In this document: piece after piece, positions 1 through 9,998 of the stretch
How positions within the stretch are numbered: position 1 is the stretch's first letter
Layout of the letters: each line of letters begins with the position of its first letter
Made by a program: the position numbers and the translations under genes
Notes under the pieces: generated by a model
The model's input: the letters and a program-made list of their open reading frames with translations, nothing else
Database searches by the model: none
Told to the model about the DNA's origin: nothing
Assembly: GCF_009363255.1 (NCBI RefSeq)
Contig: NZ_CP045318.1
Location: 968,001-1,032,000 of the forward strand
Source of the DNA: Roseivivax sp. THAF197b
GTDB lineage: Bacteria; Pseudomonadota; Alphaproteobacteria; Rhodobacterales; Rhodobacteraceae
DNA length: 64,000 nt
Direction: 5' to 3'

Positions 1-457
1 CACGCTGATCGACATCACGGCGGTGGATTACCCCGAGCGTGCCAAGCGTTTCGACGTGGTCTACCACTTCCTGTCGATGCATCAGAACCACCGGATTCGC
101 CTGAAGGTCGCGGTGCGCGAAGAGGATATCGTGCAGTCGATCACCTCCGTGCATCCCTCGGCCGATTGGTTCGAGCGCGAGATTTTCGACATGTTCGGCA
201 TCCTGTTCTCGGGCCATCCGGACCTGCGGCGCCTGCTGACGGATTACGGCTTCCGCGGGCATCCGCTGCGCAAGGACTTCCCGACGACGGGCTATGTCGA
301 AGTGCGCTACGACGAAGTGCAGAAGCGCGTCGTCTATGAGCCCGTGAGCCTCGTGCAGGAATACCGCCAGTTCGACTTCATGAGCCCCTGGGAAGGTGCG
401 GATTACGTGCTTCCCGGTGACGAGAAATCGGACGTTCCGGCCGGAGACAAGGCCTGA
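1..457 (+). CDS. nuoC: NADH-quinone oxidoreductase subunit C (5' partial)
   Basis: NuoC is a hydrophilic connecting-arm subunit of proton-pumping complex I, lying next to NuoB and NuoD. The reading frame enters from before the window (first full codon at base 2), so the N-terminus, probably about 50 residues, is missing; 151 codons are visible. The family signature is clear: [11 protein letters not shown] is followed by RRLLTDYGF and HPLRKDFP, the typical 30-kDa subunit block. An internal GTG at 23 is not the start, because the conserved sequence continues upstream of it. The stop overlaps the next start (TGATG). nuoA and nuoB are expected just upstream. Confidence 0.96.
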   Translation, partial: TLIDITAVDYPERAKRFDVVYHFLSMHQNHRIRLKVAVREEDIVQSITSVHPSADWFEREIFDMFGILFSGHPDLRRLLTDYGFRGHPLRKDFPTTGYVEVRYDEVQKRVVYEPVSLVQEYRQFDFMSPWEGADYVLPGDEKSDVPAGDKA

Positions 458-645
458 TGGGCGGCGGCGGTGGCATCCTTTGGCTTCTGATCGTGGGCGC
501 GCTGGTCGTGGTCCCGTTCTGGAAGCTGTTGCCCCGCTTCGGCATCCCGAACTGGGTGTCAATTTTCGCGATCTTCCCGGTGGTGGCGCTGATCCTGCTT
601 TGGATCATGGCGTTCAAAGACGGCAGTAATGGAGGGCATTCCTGA
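457..645 (+). CDS. small two-helix membrane protein in nuo operon
   Basis: A 62-aa protein of unknown function. After a glycine run (MGGGGG) come two hydrophobic stretches, about residues 7-23 and 33-53, so it is probably a helical hairpin in the inner membrane. It is tightly coupled: its ATG overlaps the nuoC stop and its stop overlaps the nuoD ATG. That arrangement argues for a real, co-translated gene although no family is recognised. The position between nuoC and nuoD suggests a role tied to complex I, such as assembly or stability; this is inference only. Confidence 0.72.
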   Translation: MGGGGGILWLLIVGALVVVPFWKLLPRFGIPNWVSIFAIFPVVALILLWIMAFKDGSNGGHS

Positions 646-1862
646 TGGACGGCTCCAAGTTTGACGACGCGCAGACGCAGGAACAGCGGATTCGCAACTT
701 CAACATCAATTTCGGCCCGCAGCATCCGGCGGCGCACGGCGTTTTGCGCCTCGTGCTGGAGCTGGACGGCGAGATCGTGGAGCGCTGCGATCCCCATATC
801 GGCCTGCTGCATCGCGGCACCGAGAAATTGATGGAAAGCCGCACCTACCTGCAGAATCTGCCCTATTTCGACCGGCTCGACTATGTCGGCACGATGAACC
901 AGGAACACGGCTGGTGTCTCGCCATCGAGAAGCTGACCGGTGTCGAGGTGCCGCGCCGCGCGCAGCTCATTCGCGTGCTGTTCTGCGAAGTGGGCCGCAT
1001 CCTGAACCACCTTCTGAACGTGACCACGCAGGCGATGGACGTGGGCGCGCTGACGCCGCCGCTCTGGGGGTTCGAGGAGCGCGAGAAGCTGATGCAGTTC
1101 TACGAACGCGCGTCGGGCGCGCGTCTGCACGCGGCCTATTTCCGCCCCGGCGGTGTGCACCAGGACCTGCCGCCCGAATTGCTCGATGATATGGAGGCAT
1201 GGTGCGACCCGTTCCTGTCCGTGCTCGACGATATCGACGGGCTTCTGACGGAAAACCGCATCTTCAAGCAGCGCAACGTCGATATCGGCGTGATCAGCGA
1301 GGAAGAGGCGCAGGATTGGGCCTTCTCGGGCGTTATGGTGCGCGGTTCCGGCATGGCATGGGACCTGCGCCGCGCGCAGCCCTATGAATGCTACGACGAG
1401 TTCGAGTTCCAGATTCCCGTGGGCAAGAACGGTGATTGCTACGACCGCTACCTCGTCCGCATGGAAGAGATGCGTCAGTCGATCCACATCATGCGTCAGG
1501 CCATCGACAAGCTGCGGATGCCCGAGAACCAGGGCGACATCCAGGCCCGCGGCAAGATCACCCCGCCGAAGCGGAGCGAGATGAAGACCTCGATGGAGGC
1601 GCTCATCCACCACTTCAAACTCTATACCGAGGGTTTCCACGTCCCCGAGGGCGAGGTTTACGCCTGTGTCGAGGCGCCCAAAGGTGAGTTCGGCGTCTAT
1701 CTCGTGGCGGATGGCACCAACAGACCGTACCGCGCCAAGATCCGCGCGCCGGGCTATGCCCACCTGCAGGCGATGGATTATATGGCCAAGGGGCACCAGC
1801 TAGCGGATGTGGCGGCGATCCTCGGCTCGATGGATATCGTTTTCGGAGAGGTGGACCGATAG
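645..1862 (+). CDS. nuoD: NADH-quinone oxidoreductase subunit D (49 kDa)
   Basis: NuoD is the 49-kDa subunit that forms most of the quinone-binding pocket with NuoB. The 405-aa product has the normal length. Signatures include [13 protein letters not shown] near the N-terminus, [14 protein letters not shown], and the C-terminal [11 protein letters not shown]. It starts at the ATG that overlaps the stop of the preceding small gene, which fits translational coupling. It shares ancestry with the large subunit of NiFe hydrogenases, but the metal-ligand cysteines are absent, as expected. The identification is certain. Confidence 0.98.
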   Translation: MDGSKFDDAQTQEQRIRNFNINFGPQHPAAHGVLRLVLELDGEIVERCDPHIGLLHRGTEKLMESRTYLQNLPYFDRLDYVGTMNQEHGWCLAIEKLTGVEVPRRAQLIRVLFCEVGRILNHLLNVTTQAMDVGALTPPLWGFEEREKLMQFYERASGARLHAAYFRPGGVHQDLPPELLDDMEAWCDPFLSVLDDIDGLLTENRIFKQRNVDIGVISEEEAQDWAFSGVMVRGSGMAWDLRRAQPYECYDEFEFQIPVGKNGDCYDRYLVRMEEMRQSIHIMRQAIDKLRMPENQGDIQARGKITPPKRSEMKTSMEALIHHFKLYTEGFHVPEGEVYACVEAPKGEFGVYLVADGTNRPYRAKIRAPGYAHLQAMDYMAKGHQLADVAAILGSMDIVFGEVDR

Positions 1863-1914
1863 GGCCACGCGGGGTACCAAACGCGGATAACGAATAAAAC
1901 GAGGGACCCGCGCC

Positions 1915-2235
1915 ATGAACCTGACACGCTGGACGCCGCTGGCCGCATTGGCCGTACTCGCCGCTTGTGAAATGCCCCCCGAGGGCACCGACGAGACGGA
2001 TGTTGCGAATTTCGACACCGCCGTCGCCTCGATCGGGTGTGACCTGCTCGACGAGGGGGATTACCAGGCGATCGAGCTGCAGACCGGGCTGACCCGGACG
2101 CAGCTCCAGGAGATGGCCAGCTTCCGGGTCGAAACCGGTGCTGCGGCCCGACTGTCGAACGGCGGCATGCGGCTCGTCAGCGGGCCTTGCGCTCCGGTCG
2201 AGACCGCAGAGGCGCCCGCGGCCGAAGCGGGCTGA
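1915..2235 (+). CDS. small lipoprotein within nuo operon
   Basis: A 106-aa predicted lipoprotein. A short hydrophobic signal ends in the lipobox LAAC with the modified cysteine at residue 18. The mature part is acidic, contains two more cysteines (GCDLL and GPCAP) that could pair, and ends in a Pro/Ala/Glu-rich tail. GAGGGA lies about 8 bases before the ATG. No family is recognised. It sits between nuoD and nuoE on the same strand and so is probably co-transcribed. Two further small lipoproteins occur in the operon (6649-6981 and 9596-9991). Confidence 0.75.
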   Translation: MNLTRWTPLAALAVLAACEMPPEGTDETDVANFDTAVASIGCDLLDEGDYQAIELQTGLTRTQLQEMASFRVETGAAARLSNGGMRLVSGPCAPVETAEAPAAEAG

Positions 2236-2401
2236 TTTGAACAGGCCATGCCGGGCGCCTTTCGGGCTCCGGTGCGATGGCCGCAACCGATGATGGGTCA
2301 GGGCTCGTTTCACGCGGGCCTGCCGCCCGACCAGACAAAGCCGGGGCAGGGCGCGCGCTTGTGCCCGTCCCGACACGCGCAGCGACGCAATAGGATGTAC
2401 G

Positions 2402-3514
2402 ATGCTGAGACGACTGCACCCCGACCAACCGGACAGCTTCGCCTTCACGCCTGAGAACCAGGCCTGGGCCGAGACGCAGATCACGAAGTTCCCCAAGGGG
2501 CGCCAGGCCTCGGCGATCATCCCGCTTCTGTGGCGGGCGCAGGAACAGGAAGGCTGGCTGACCCGCCCCGCGATCGAGCATATCGCGGCGATGCTCGACA
2601 TGGCCTATATGCGCGCGATGGAAGTGGCGACCTTCTACTTCATGTTCCAGCTGCAGCCGGTGGGCTCGGTCGCGCATATCCAGGTCTGCGGCACGACATC
2701 CTGCATGATCTGCGGTGCGGAAGACCTGATCGCGGTCTGCAAGGAGAAGATCGCCAAGAAACCATTTGAGCCCTCCGCCGATGGCAAGCTCAGCTGGGAA
2801 GAGGTCGAGTGCCTCGGCGCCTGCGCCAACGCGCCCATGGCCCAGATCGGCAAGGATTATTACGAAGACCTGACGACCGAACGCTTCGCCGAAATCCTCG
2901 ACGAGCTGGCCGCAGGCAAGGTGCCGACGCCCGGCCCGCAGCAGGGTCGTTTCGCGTCCGAGCCCGCCATGGGCCTGACATCGCTCAAGGATCTTGAGGG
3001 CGGCAATGCGCATAACGCCTCTGTCGATCTGGCCGTGACCATCGGCGACACGGTCAAGCGGATCGACGGCACCGAAGTGTCGCTTGAAGCGCCGTGGCAC
3101 GATTTCAGCCAGGAAAAGGGTGATGCGGAACCGGGTCGCGGCACCGTGAAAGCGCCCGAGCAGCCCATCGACGAGACCGGCATCGACAAGCGCGAGGCGC
3201 CCGTCTCGGGCAACGCGCATCCCGAGACGTTCGCCCCTGCCGAGGCTGCCGAGGACGCGGAAGAGGATCTCGGCGAGAAGCCCCAGACGCTCGATGCGCC
3301 GCGCGGTGACGCGCCGGACGACCTCAAGCGGATCAAGGGCGTCGGCCCGAAGCTTGAAAAGCTGCTCCATGGCTTGGGCTTTTTCCACTTCGACCAGATC
3401 GCGAACTGGACCGACAAGGAAGTGGCCTGGGTCGATCATCACCTCGAAGGTTTCAAGGGCCGTGTGAGCCGCGACAACTGGGTTCAGCAGGCCAAAGAGC
3501 TGACCCAGTCCTGA
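2402..3514 (+). CDS. nuoE: NADH-quinone oxidoreductase subunit E with C-terminal HHH domain
   Basis: NuoE carries the [2Fe-2S] cluster N1a in the NADH-oxidising tip of complex I. The thioredoxin-like domain covers about residues 1-170, with the four cluster ligands at C96, C101, C137 and C141 (Cx4C and Cx3C). At 370 aa the protein is about twice the E. coli length. A linker (about 170-300) leads to a domain at about 307-370 with a helix-hairpin-helix core, [16 protein letters not shown] long C-terminal extension is known for Rhodobacter NuoE. The next gene ends in a closely similar domain. The ATG at 2402 gives a normal N-terminus. Confidence 0.96.
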   Translation: MLRRLHPDQPDSFAFTPENQAWAETQITKFPKGRQASAIIPLLWRAQEQEGWLTRPAIEHIAAMLDMAYMRAMEVATFYFMFQLQPVGSVAHIQVCGTTSCMICGAEDLIAVCKEKIAKKPFEPSADGKLSWEEVECLGACANAPMAQIGKDYYEDLTTERFAEILDELAAGKVPTPGPQQGRFASEPAMGLTSLKDLEGGNAHNASVDLAVTIGDTVKRIDGTEVSLEAPWHDFSQEKGDAEPGRGTVKAPEQPIDETGIDKREAPVSGNAHPETFAPAEAAEDAEEDLGEKPQTLDAPRGDAPDDLKRIKGVGPKLEKLLHGLGFFHFDQIANWTDKEVAWVDHHLEGFKGRVSRDNWVQQAKELTQS

Positions 3515-3593
3515 AGTCAGAGTTTGCTTCCCGTGCAAAATTGGGCATCGTGTACCAAAATCATGCGCAAAAACACGGAGAGGGAGTGACGAA

Positions 3594-4514
3594 ATGAGTA
3601 CATCGAGAGGCGGCATGAGCTGCCAGACAGGCTGCTGGGCCCTGGCGGCAGGCGTGGCATTGATCATTTTCCTGCTGCTGCTGGTCATGGGCGAAAGCGG
3701 CTGGCTCGCGTCAATCTTCCTCGGCGGTGTCGCCTTCGTCGTGCTGGGCTTCGCGTTCAGCTGGATCTTCTGCAAGCCGCTGACTCGGCCTGCCGATGCC
3801 GCAGCGGCGCTGAAGACGCCAGGCTCCGCGGGCGTGACGCCCGGATCGGCCGGTGTCAAACCGGGCTCGGCCGGAACGGGCGCGACTGGCGCTGGGTCCT
3901 CCGGCGAAGCCGAAGCCGCCCCCTCCGCCGCCGCCGCCGAGACTTCGGGCGGGTCGGCCTCGACCGCGGGATCGCCTGCGACGACCGGTGCCGCGCTGCC
4001 CGGATCGGCTCCGGCCACGGCGGATGCCGAAGCAGGTGCCAAGGTGAAGCCCACGACCCAGCTCAAGGGTCAGGAAGAACTGGCGGGCAAGAAGGGCGAG
4101 TGGAAGTACGAAGGCGACAAAAAAGCCGCCGCCGCCTCCGCTCCCGAGCCTGTCATGGCCGCAGGGTCGTCCAACGGTGCCGACAAGGATGCCGCAACGG
4201 CGGCGAGCCTCGATCCCGACGCACCGCAGGAAAAACCCGCGACGCTGGACGGCCCGCGCGATGGCGGGGCGGATAACCTCAAGGAAATCAAGGGTGTCGG
4301 GCCGAAGCTCGAGATCATGCTGAACGAAATGGGCTTTTATCATTTCGACCAGATCGCAAATTGGACTGCAGCCGAGGTCAACTGGGTCAACCAGAACCTC
4401 ACGGGCTTCAAGGGCCGCGTGACCCGTGACGAATGGGTGTCGCAGGCTAAAATTCTGGCATCTGGCGGCGACACCGAATTCTCCAAGCGCGTCGACAAGG
4501 GCGGCGTGTATTGA
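3594..4514 (+). CDS. membrane-anchored helix-hairpin-helix protein, NuoE C-terminus paralogue
   Basis: A 306-aa protein in three parts. Residues about 17-58 form two transmembrane helices. Residues about 65-220 are a low-complexity Ala/Gly/Ser/Pro linker with three GSAG repeats. Residues about 227-306 form a helix-hairpin-helix domain ([15 protein letters not shown], then [10 protein letters not shown] and GFKGRV). This last domain closely matches the C-terminus of NuoE, the gene just upstream, so one was probably copied from the other. The ATG at 3594 follows GGAGAGGGAG. Tethering of a NuoE-like domain to the membrane would suit a complex I assembly or anchoring role; this is inference. Confidence 0.85.
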   Translation: MSTSRGGMSCQTGCWALAAGVALIIFLLLLVMGESGWLASIFLGGVAFVVLGFAFSWIFCKPLTRPADAAAALKTPGSAGVTPGSAGVKPGSAGTGATGAGSSGEAEAAPSAAAAETSGGSASTAGSPATTGAALPGSAPATADAEAGAKVKPTTQLKGQEELAGKKGEWKYEGDKKAAAASAPEPVMAAGSSNGADKDAATAASLDPDAPQEKPATLDGPRDGGADNLKEIKGVGPKLEIMLNEMGFYHFDQIANWTAAEVNWVNQNLTGFKGRVTRDEWVSQAKILASGGDTEFSKRVDKGGVY

Positions 4515-4540
4515 GCCGCTAAGGAGGCGGTCGGCGGATT

Positions 4541-4756
4541 ATGAAGAGCGACGATCTGGCACGGAGGGGGCGTCGAATTGCCCTCATCATCGCCGGGACA
4601 GGCGTGTTATGGATTGCGTCGACCGCAATCGGGGTGTCTCAGGGCTGGAGTGTACGGACCCAGTCTCTTTTCGATCTGGCCGCGCTGGCCGGGTTCGGAT
4701 GGGCCCTTTGGATGATTTATGAGCTCTGGCGGGACCGCCAGAAGGACAAGGACTGA
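4541..4756 (+). CDS. DUF5337-like small membrane protein
   Basis: A 71-aa protein with a charged N-terminus (residues 1-11), two hydrophobic segments (about 12-31 and 40-58) and a very charged tail (WRDRQKDKD). It resembles the DUF5337 proteins found beside nuoF in Rhodobacterales; this family assignment is from memory and was not searched. AAGGAGG precedes the ATG by about 13 bases. The stop lies 3 bases before nuoF, so the two are translated together. Function is unknown, and a link with complex I is suggested only by position. Confidence 0.7.
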   Translation: MKSDDLARRGRRIALIIAGTGVLWIASTAIGVSQGWSVRTQSLFDLAALAGFGWALWMIYELWRDRQKDKD

Positions 4757-4759
4757 ACG

Positions 4760-6049
4760 ATGCTGCAGGATCAGGACCGGATCTTCACCAATATCTACGG
4801 GATGGGAGACCGCACGCTCCAGGGCGCGCAGGCGCGCGGCCACTGGGACGGCACGGGCGATCTGATCAAGAAGGGTCGCGACTGGATCATCGACGAGATG
4901 AAGAAGTCCGGCCTGCGCGGTCGCGGCGGCGCGGGCTTCCCGACGGGCCTCAAATGGTCCTTCATGCCCAAGGAATCGGACGGGCGCCCGGCTTACCTTG
5001 TCGTCAATGCCGACGAGTCGGAGCCCGGCACCTGCAAGGACCGCGAAATCATGCGCCACGACCCGCACACGCTGGTCGAAGGCTGCCTGATCGCCTCCTT
5101 CGCCATGCAGGCCCATGCCTGCTACATTTACATCCGCGGCGAATATATCCGCGAGAAAGAAGCGCTGCAGCGCGCCATCAACGAAGCCTATGACGCGGGC
5201 CTCGTCGGCAAGAACGCCGCCGGTTCGGGCTGGGATTTCGACATCTACCTCACGCACGGGGCAGGGGCCTATATCTGCGGCGAGGAAACCGCGCTGATCG
5301 AAAGCCTCGAGGGCAAGAAGGGCATGCCGCGCATGAAGCCGCCCTTCCCGGCGGGTGCGGGCCTCTATGGCTGCCCGACCACGGTGAACAACGTGGAATC
5401 GATTGCCGTCGTGCCGACCATCCTGCGCCGTGGTGCGGACTGGTTCGCGGGCTTCGGGCGTCCGAACAATGCGGGCACCAAGCTCTTTGCCATCTCGGGC
5501 CACGTCAACAACCCGTGTGTCGTCGAAGAGGCGATGTCGATCTCCTTCGAGGAGCTGATCGACAAGCATTGCGGCGGCATCCGCGGCGGCTGGGACAACC
5601 TCAAGGCGGTCATCCCGGGCGGCTCTTCGGTGCCATGCGTACGCGGTGAGAACATGCGCGACGCGATCATGGATTTCGACTACCTGCGCTCGGACCTGCA
5701 ATCGGGCCTCGGCACCGCAGCCGTCATCGTGATGGACAAGGACACTGACATCATCAAGGCGATCTGGCGCCTGTCGAAGTTTTACAAGCACGAAAGCTGC
5801 GGCCAGTGCACGCCCTGCCGGGAAGGCACCGGCTGGATGATGCGCGTGATGGACCGGCTGGTGAAAGGCGACGCGGAGGTCGAGGAGATCGACATGCTGC
5901 TCGACGTCACCAAGCAGGTCGAGGGTCACACGATCTGCGCGCTCGGCGATGCGGCAGCTTGGCCGATCCAGGGTCTCATCCGCAACTTCCGCGACGAGAT
6001 CGAGGATCGCATCCGCCACAAGCGCACATCGCCCATCGCGGCGGAGTAA
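4760..6049 (+). CDS. nuoF: NADH-quinone oxidoreductase subunit F (NADH/FMN-binding)
   Basis: NuoF binds NADH and FMN and carries the [4Fe-4S] cluster N3, so electrons enter complex I here. The 429-aa product has the usual length. The glycine-rich nucleotide segment [16 protein letters not shown] starts at residue 51. The acidic NADH-site motif [14 protein letters not shown] and the motif [19 protein letters not shown] follow. The cluster ligands are C347, C350, C353 (SCGQCTPC) and C393. It starts 3 bases after the preceding small gene. Confidence 0.98.
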   Translation: MLQDQDRIFTNIYGMGDRTLQGAQARGHWDGTGDLIKKGRDWIIDEMKKSGLRGRGGAGFPTGLKWSFMPKESDGRPAYLVVNADESEPGTCKDREIMRHDPHTLVEGCLIASFAMQAHACYIYIRGEYIREKEALQRAINEAYDAGLVGKNAAGSGWDFDIYLTHGAGAYICGEETALIESLEGKKGMPRMKPPFPAGAGLYGCPTTVNNVESIAVVPTILRRGADWFAGFGRPNNAGTKLFAISGHVNNPCVVEEAMSISFEELIDKHCGGIRGGWDNLKAVIPGGSSVPCVRGENMRDAIMDFDYLRSDLQSGLGTAAVIVMDKDTDIIKAIWRLSKFYKHESCGQCTPCREGTGWMMRVMDRLVKGDAEVEEIDMLLDVTKQVEGHTICALGDAAAWPIQGLIRNFRDEIEDRIRHKRTSPIAAE

Positions 6050-6115
6050 GCGCAAGACCGGCGCGGCGGCGGTCTTCCCGTCCCGCGCCCCGGCAACATT
6101 TGGGGGACGTTCACG

Positions 6116-6541
6116 ATGGAGCAATTCGCAGCCTATGGCCATGCGATCGTGGCCCTCGCCCTGACTACGCTGTTCGGTCTGCTGGTCGGCCCGCTGACCG
6201 CCGTCGCCAAGATGACAAGCGGCATGCAGGCAGGCGCCACGCCGGATCAAAGCTACGATGACCGCCTGTACCGGTTCAATCGGGCCTACCTGAACCTTGT
6301 CGAGACGATGGGCTTCTTCGTGGCGTCGGTGTTGGCTGCAATCCTCGCAGGCGTCTCCCCCTACTGGGTCAATCTTCTCGCCTCGGTGTTCTTCATCAGC
6401 CGGCTTGCGGTCTTTGCCGTGCACGCGGCGGGGATCGGTCCGATGAATTTCGGCCCGCGCACCTTCATCTTCGTGGTGGGCTGGCTTTGCTGCCTCGTCA
6501 TGTCGGTGATGGCCGTCATCGAGGTTTTTGCCGCGGCCTGA
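6116..6541 (+). CDS. MAPEG family membrane protein
   Basis: A 141-aa protein with four predicted transmembrane helices, at about residues 8-28, 57-80, 84-103 and 116-138. Size, topology and the polar segment between helices 1 and 2 (YDDRLYRFNRAYLNLVET) fit the MAPEG family (membrane-associated proteins in eicosanoid and glutathione metabolism), whose bacterial members are mostly uncharacterised. It lies 66 bases after nuoF and before a lipoprotein gene, within the nuo operon. No substrate can be inferred. Confidence 0.8.
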   Translation: MEQFAAYGHAIVALALTTLFGLLVGPLTAVAKMTSGMQAGATPDQSYDDRLYRFNRAYLNLVETMGFFVASVLAAILAGVSPYWVNLLASVFFISRLAVFAVHAAGIGPMNFGPRTFIFVVGWLCCLVMSVMAVIEVFAAA

Positions 6542-6648
6542 GCCCCGCAGGCGGAACGCCCGGTTGCAGGCTCTTGATTCCACGATCATTTGCCGCGACA
6601 AAGCGGCATGGTCCAAGACGGCCAGATCACGGCTCACGGAGTGACGAC

Positions 6649-6981
6649 ATGCGATCCAACCTGATGCTCCTGCCTATGCTGCTTATCCTTGCAGGCTGCG
6701 GCGTCGGGAGTGAACGGATCGCCTTCGGGGGCGAGTTCTACCGCGCCAATGCCAGCGCGCCTGCGAAAGACCGCGCCAATTTTACGGCGACGGCCGGGCC
6801 GGTCGCGAAAGGGATCGAGGGTGCGGCCGCCGCGGCTCGCCACGAGGCCACGCGCCATTGCATCCGCTATCTCGGCACATCCGTCATCGATTACGCCGTC
6901 CCCGCGGGCACGCCCGCGACGTCTCTGCCCCGCGACGGCGACCGCGTGGTTCTGCGCGGCACCTGCATCGAAGAAGGCTGA
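6649..6981 (+). CDS. small lipoprotein within nuo operon
   Basis: A 110-aa predicted lipoprotein; the signal ends in the lipobox LAGC with cysteine at residue 17. The frame is open further upstream, but only the ATG at 6649 begins a signal sequence, and GGAG lies about 9 bases before it. The mature part contains a region rich in Ala, His and Arg, then HCIRYLGTS and GTCIEEG, giving two cysteines that could form a disulfide. No known family is recognised. It is the second of three small lipoproteins in the operon. Confidence 0.72.
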   Translation: MRSNLMLLPMLLILAGCGVGSERIAFGGEFYRANASAPAKDRANFTATAGPVAKGIEGAAAAARHEATRHCIRYLGTSVIDYAVPAGTPATSLPRDGDRVVLRGTCIEEG

Positions 6982-7128
6982 GCGGCCAAGCGCATGAAGG
7001 CGGCCTCGCAAACTCCTGATGTCGTGCAGGTTCTCGCCCATGCTATTGGATAGCCGCCCCTCGCGCCCCCATGTAAGGCGCAGGATTGTCGGACCGGATC
7101 CGGCATTGCAGGCAAAAAGGAACGTTCC

Positions 7129-7557
7129 ATGCTCCGCAAACCCGTCTCGATCATTGCTGGCGCCACGCTGTCGGCGGCACTCGCCCTTGGCGCGCAAAGT
7201 GCGGTCGCCCAAAGCAAGCCGCCGCTCCGCGACGTCTCCGAGATCGACAACGCGCTCCTGATGATCGCCATCGCCGACGAGGTGCGCAACAAGTGCGACC
7301 GGATCGAGGCGCGTATGTTCACCGCCTGGACAACGATCAATGCGCTTGAATCCAAGGCAAAGCGGATGGGCTATACCGACGAGGAGATCGAGGATTACGT
7401 CACCTCGAAAGACGAGAAGAAGCGCATGCGCAGGCGCGGTGAGGCCGTTCTGAAGGCGCGCGGTGTCGCATTGGATAATGATGCCGACTATTGCACCTTT
7501 GGCCGAGAGGAAATAGCGAGGGGCAGCCAGATCGGCGTCCTTCTTAAGGAAAGGTGA
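7129..7557 (+). CDS. DUF5333-like exported protein
   Basis: A 142-aa protein with a cleavable signal peptide (about residues 1-27, ending AVAQ). The mature protein is mostly helical and charged, with cysteines in NKCDRIE and DYCTFG. It resembles the DUF5333 proteins located before nuoG in Rhodobacterales; this is recalled, not searched. It ends just before nuoG with only a few bases between, so it is co-transcribed. Function is unknown; a periplasmic partner of complex I maturation is possible but unproven. Confidence 0.72.
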   Translation: MLRKPVSIIAGATLSAALALGAQSAVAQSKPPLRDVSEIDNALLMIAIADEVRNKCDRIEARMFTAWTTINALESKAKRMGYTDEEIEDYVTSKDEKKRMRRRGEAVLKARGVALDNDADYCTFGREEIARGSQIGVLLKER

Positions 7558-7565
7558 GACACCCC

Positions 7566-9590
7566 ATGTCAGACCTCCGCAAGATCAATATCGACGGAAA
7601 AGACATCGAAGTGGACGGCGCGATGACGCTGCTCCAGGCCTGCGAGGAAGCGGGCCGCGAAATTCCCCGCTTCTGCTACCATGAGCGGCTGTCGATCGCC
7701 GGCAATTGCCGGATGTGTCTCGTGGAAGTCGTGGGCGGCCCGCCGAAGCCCGCCGCCTCCTGCGCCATGCAGGTCCGTGACCTGCGTCCCGGCAAGGATG
7801 GCGAGCCGCCCGTGGTGAGAACCAACTCTCCCATGGTCAAGAAGGCCCGCGAGGGGGTGATGGAGTTCCTGCTCATCAATCACCCGCTGGATTGCCCGAT
7901 CTGCGACCAGGGCGGGGAATGCGACCTGCAGGACCAGGCCATGGCCTATGGCGTCGATTTCTCGCGCTACCGCGAACCCAAGCGCGCGGTCGAGGATCTC
8001 GATCTCGGCCCGCTGGTCGAGACGCATATGACCCGCTGCATCTCCTGCACCCGCTGCGTGCGTTTCACCACCGAGGTCGCGGGCATCTCCCAGATGGGCC
8101 AAACCGGCCGGGGCGAAGACGCGGAGATCACCTCGTATCTGGGTGAAACGCTCGATTCGAACCTGCAGGGCAACATCATCGACCTGTGCCCCGTGGGTGC
8201 GCTCGTCTCCAAGCCCTACGCATTCAATGCGCGCCCCTGGGAGCTGACCAAGACCGAATCGATCGACGTGATGGATGCGCTCGGCTCCTCGATTCGCGTC
8301 GACACGAAGGGCCGGGAAGTCATGCGCTTCCTGCCGCGCAACCATGACGGCGTGAACGAGGAATGGATTTCCGACAAGACGCGCTTTGTCTGGGATGGCC
8401 TGCGCCGTCAGCGCCTCGACAAGCCTTATATTCGCGAGAACGGCAAATTGCGCGCCGCGACCTGGCCCGAAGCGCTCGAGAAAGCGGCCGAGGCTCTGAA
8501 AGGCGCGAAAAAGCCTGCGGGGCTCGTCGGCGATCTCGCTCCGACCGAGGCCGCTTATGCGCTGAAACAGCTGATCGAAAGCTTCGGCGGCACCACCGAA
8601 TGCCGCACCGATGGTGCGGCACTGCCTGCGGGCAACCGCTCCGGCTATGTGGGCACCGCCACGGTTGAAGAACTCGACACCGCCGAGGCCGTAATGCTCA
8701 TCGGCACCAATCCGGCCATCGAGATGCCGGTCCTGAACGCGCGCATCCGCAAGGCCTGGGCCGCAGGTGCCTCCGTGGGCCTGATCGGCGAAGCGGTCGA
8801 TCTGACCTATGAATACGATCATCTGGGCACGACGCCCGCAGCGATCACCGATCTTCTGGGCCGCGATCATTCGGACGTGGCCGAGAAGCCGTCGGTCGTG
8901 ATCGTGGGCCAGGCAGCCCTGACCCGTGAAGACGGCGCGGCGGTTCTTGCCAATGCGATGGCGCTGGCTGACGCGACCGGATCGACCTTCATGGTCCTGC
9001 ACAGCGCGGCTGGCCGCGTGGGTGCGATGGATGTGGGGGCCGTGACCAAGGGCGGCATGGATGCCGCGATGGACGGCGCGGATGTGATCTACAACCTCGG
9101 CGCGGACGAGATCGAGATCCCGCAAGGCGCCACGGTCATCTACCAGGGCAGCCACGGCGATCGCGGGGCGCATCGCGCCGACGTGATCCTGCCTGCCGCG
9201 GCCTACACGGAGGAGCAGGGCCTCTTCGTGAACACAGAAGGCCGCCCGCAACTGGCGCTCCGCGCGAGCTTCGCGCCGGGCGAGGCCAAGGAAAACTGGG
9301 CGATCCTGCGGGCGCTTTCCGCCGAGGCGGGACAGCAACTGCCGTTCGACAGCCTTGCGGAATTGCGCTCCGACATGGTCAAGGGCGCGCCGCATCTGGC
9401 CGATCTCGACATGGTGCCCGACAATGACTGGCAGCCTGTCGAGGCGCAGGGCGAGATGTCGGATGCGGCTTTCGGGCAGGCGATCCGGGATTTCTATCTG
9501 ACCAACCCGATTGCGCGGGCCAGCCAGCTGATGGCGGAGCTCAGCGCCAATGCAAAAGCGCGCAAAGAGACCAAGATCGCGGCGGAGTGA
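7566..9590 (+). CDS. nuoG: NADH-quinone oxidoreductase subunit G
   Basis: NuoG is the large iron-sulfur subunit that passes electrons along the peripheral arm. The 674-aa product starts with a plant-ferredoxin-type [2Fe-2S] domain (C37, C48, C51, C66), followed by the His/Cys cluster segment [19 protein letters not shown] and the [4Fe-4S] motif CISCTRC. A molybdopterin-oxidoreductase-like domain without a cofactor role fills the rest. A GTG 12 bases upstream is in frame, but the ATG at 7566 matches the usual N-terminus MSDLRKI. Confidence 0.98.
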   Translation: MSDLRKINIDGKDIEVDGAMTLLQACEEAGREIPRFCYHERLSIAGNCRMCLVEVVGGPPKPAASCAMQVRDLRPGKDGEPPVVRTNSPMVKKAREGVMEFLLINHPLDCPICDQGGECDLQDQAMAYGVDFSRYREPKRAVEDLDLGPLVETHMTRCISCTRCVRFTTEVAGISQMGQTGRGEDAEITSYLGETLDSNLQGNIIDLCPVGALVSKPYAFNARPWELTKTESIDVMDALGSSIRVDTKGREVMRFLPRNHDGVNEEWISDKTRFVWDGLRRQRLDKPYIRENGKLRAATWPEALEKAAEALKGAKKPAGLVGDLAPTEAAYALKQLIESFGGTTECRTDGAALPAGNRSGYVGTATVEELDTAEAVMLIGTNPAIEMPVLNARIRKAWAAGASVGLIGEAVDLTYEYDHLGTTPAAITDLLGRDHSDVAEKPSVVIVGQAALTREDGAAVLANAMALADATGSTFMVLHSAAGRVGAMDVGAVTKGGMDAAMDGADVIYNLGADEIEIPQGATVIYQGSHGDRGAHRADVILPAAAYTEEQGLFVNTEGRPQLALRASFAPGEAKENWAILRALSAEAGQQLPFDSLAELRSDMVKGAPHLADLDMVPDNDWQPVEAQGEMSDAAFGQAIRDFYLTNPIARASQLMAELSANAKARKETKIAAE

Positions 9591-9595
9591 GGCCG

Positions 9596-9991
9596 ATGCG
9601 CGCGGCGCGGCTCCTGCCTTTGGCGGTGTTTTCGGGCCTGTTGGCCTGCGGCCCGTCGGGGCAGGGGGGCGATGCGCCCTTCGAGCCGCGTTATCTCGGC
9701 ATTGAAACGCGGCTTCTCGATGGGGATCTGGTGCAGTTCCTCGTCGAGATGCGCGGTGCACGCGATGCGATTGATGTCGAAAATTATGCAGAATGCGCTG
9801 CGGCGCAGTATGCTTTGATCCGCGGATACGGATTCGCGCGGCATTTGCGCACAAATGTCGACGAAGAGGGTGGCCTCTGGCGCGCAGATGCGATTTACAC
9901 CATCTCGCCAGCGCTGCCCCGCGGGCTCAAGACGATTGACGCTGAAGTCATCGCCCAGGCCTGCGCGGAAAACGGAATACCGATGGTGTGA
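9596..9991 (+). CDS. small lipoprotein within nuo operon
   Basis: A 131-aa predicted lipoprotein with the lipobox LLAC and modified cysteine at residue 18. The mature part reads like a small folded domain, with a helix around [17 protein letters not shown], a strand [10 protein letters not shown], and a final Cys in AQACAENG. Two cysteines could form a disulfide. The ATG at 9596 is preferred over an in-frame GTG 9 bases upstream that overlaps the nuoG stop. nuoH starts 8 bases after its stop. It is the third unrecognised lipoprotein in the operon. Confidence 0.75.
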   Translation: MRAARLLPLAVFSGLLACGPSGQGGDAPFEPRYLGIETRLLDGDLVQFLVEMRGARDAIDVENYAECAAAQYALIRGYGFARHLRTNVDEEGGLWRADAIYTISPALPRGLKTIDAEVIAQACAENGIPMV

Positions 9992-9998
9992 GGACCTG

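Noticed and set aside
2177..4066. 629-codon frame on - opposite nuoE and the HHH protein
   Set aside because: Antisense to two supported genes; Ala/Pro stretches come from the linker of the HHH gene read backwards.
4607..6637. 676-codon open frame on - opposite nuoF
   Set aside because: It runs antisense to the certain nuoF and MAPEG genes, is full of Arg/Asp/His as expected from the GC-rich complementary frame, and shows no motif.
7569..9854. 761-codon open frame on - opposite nuoG
   Set aside because: Antisense shadow of nuoG; low-complexity composition and no domain.
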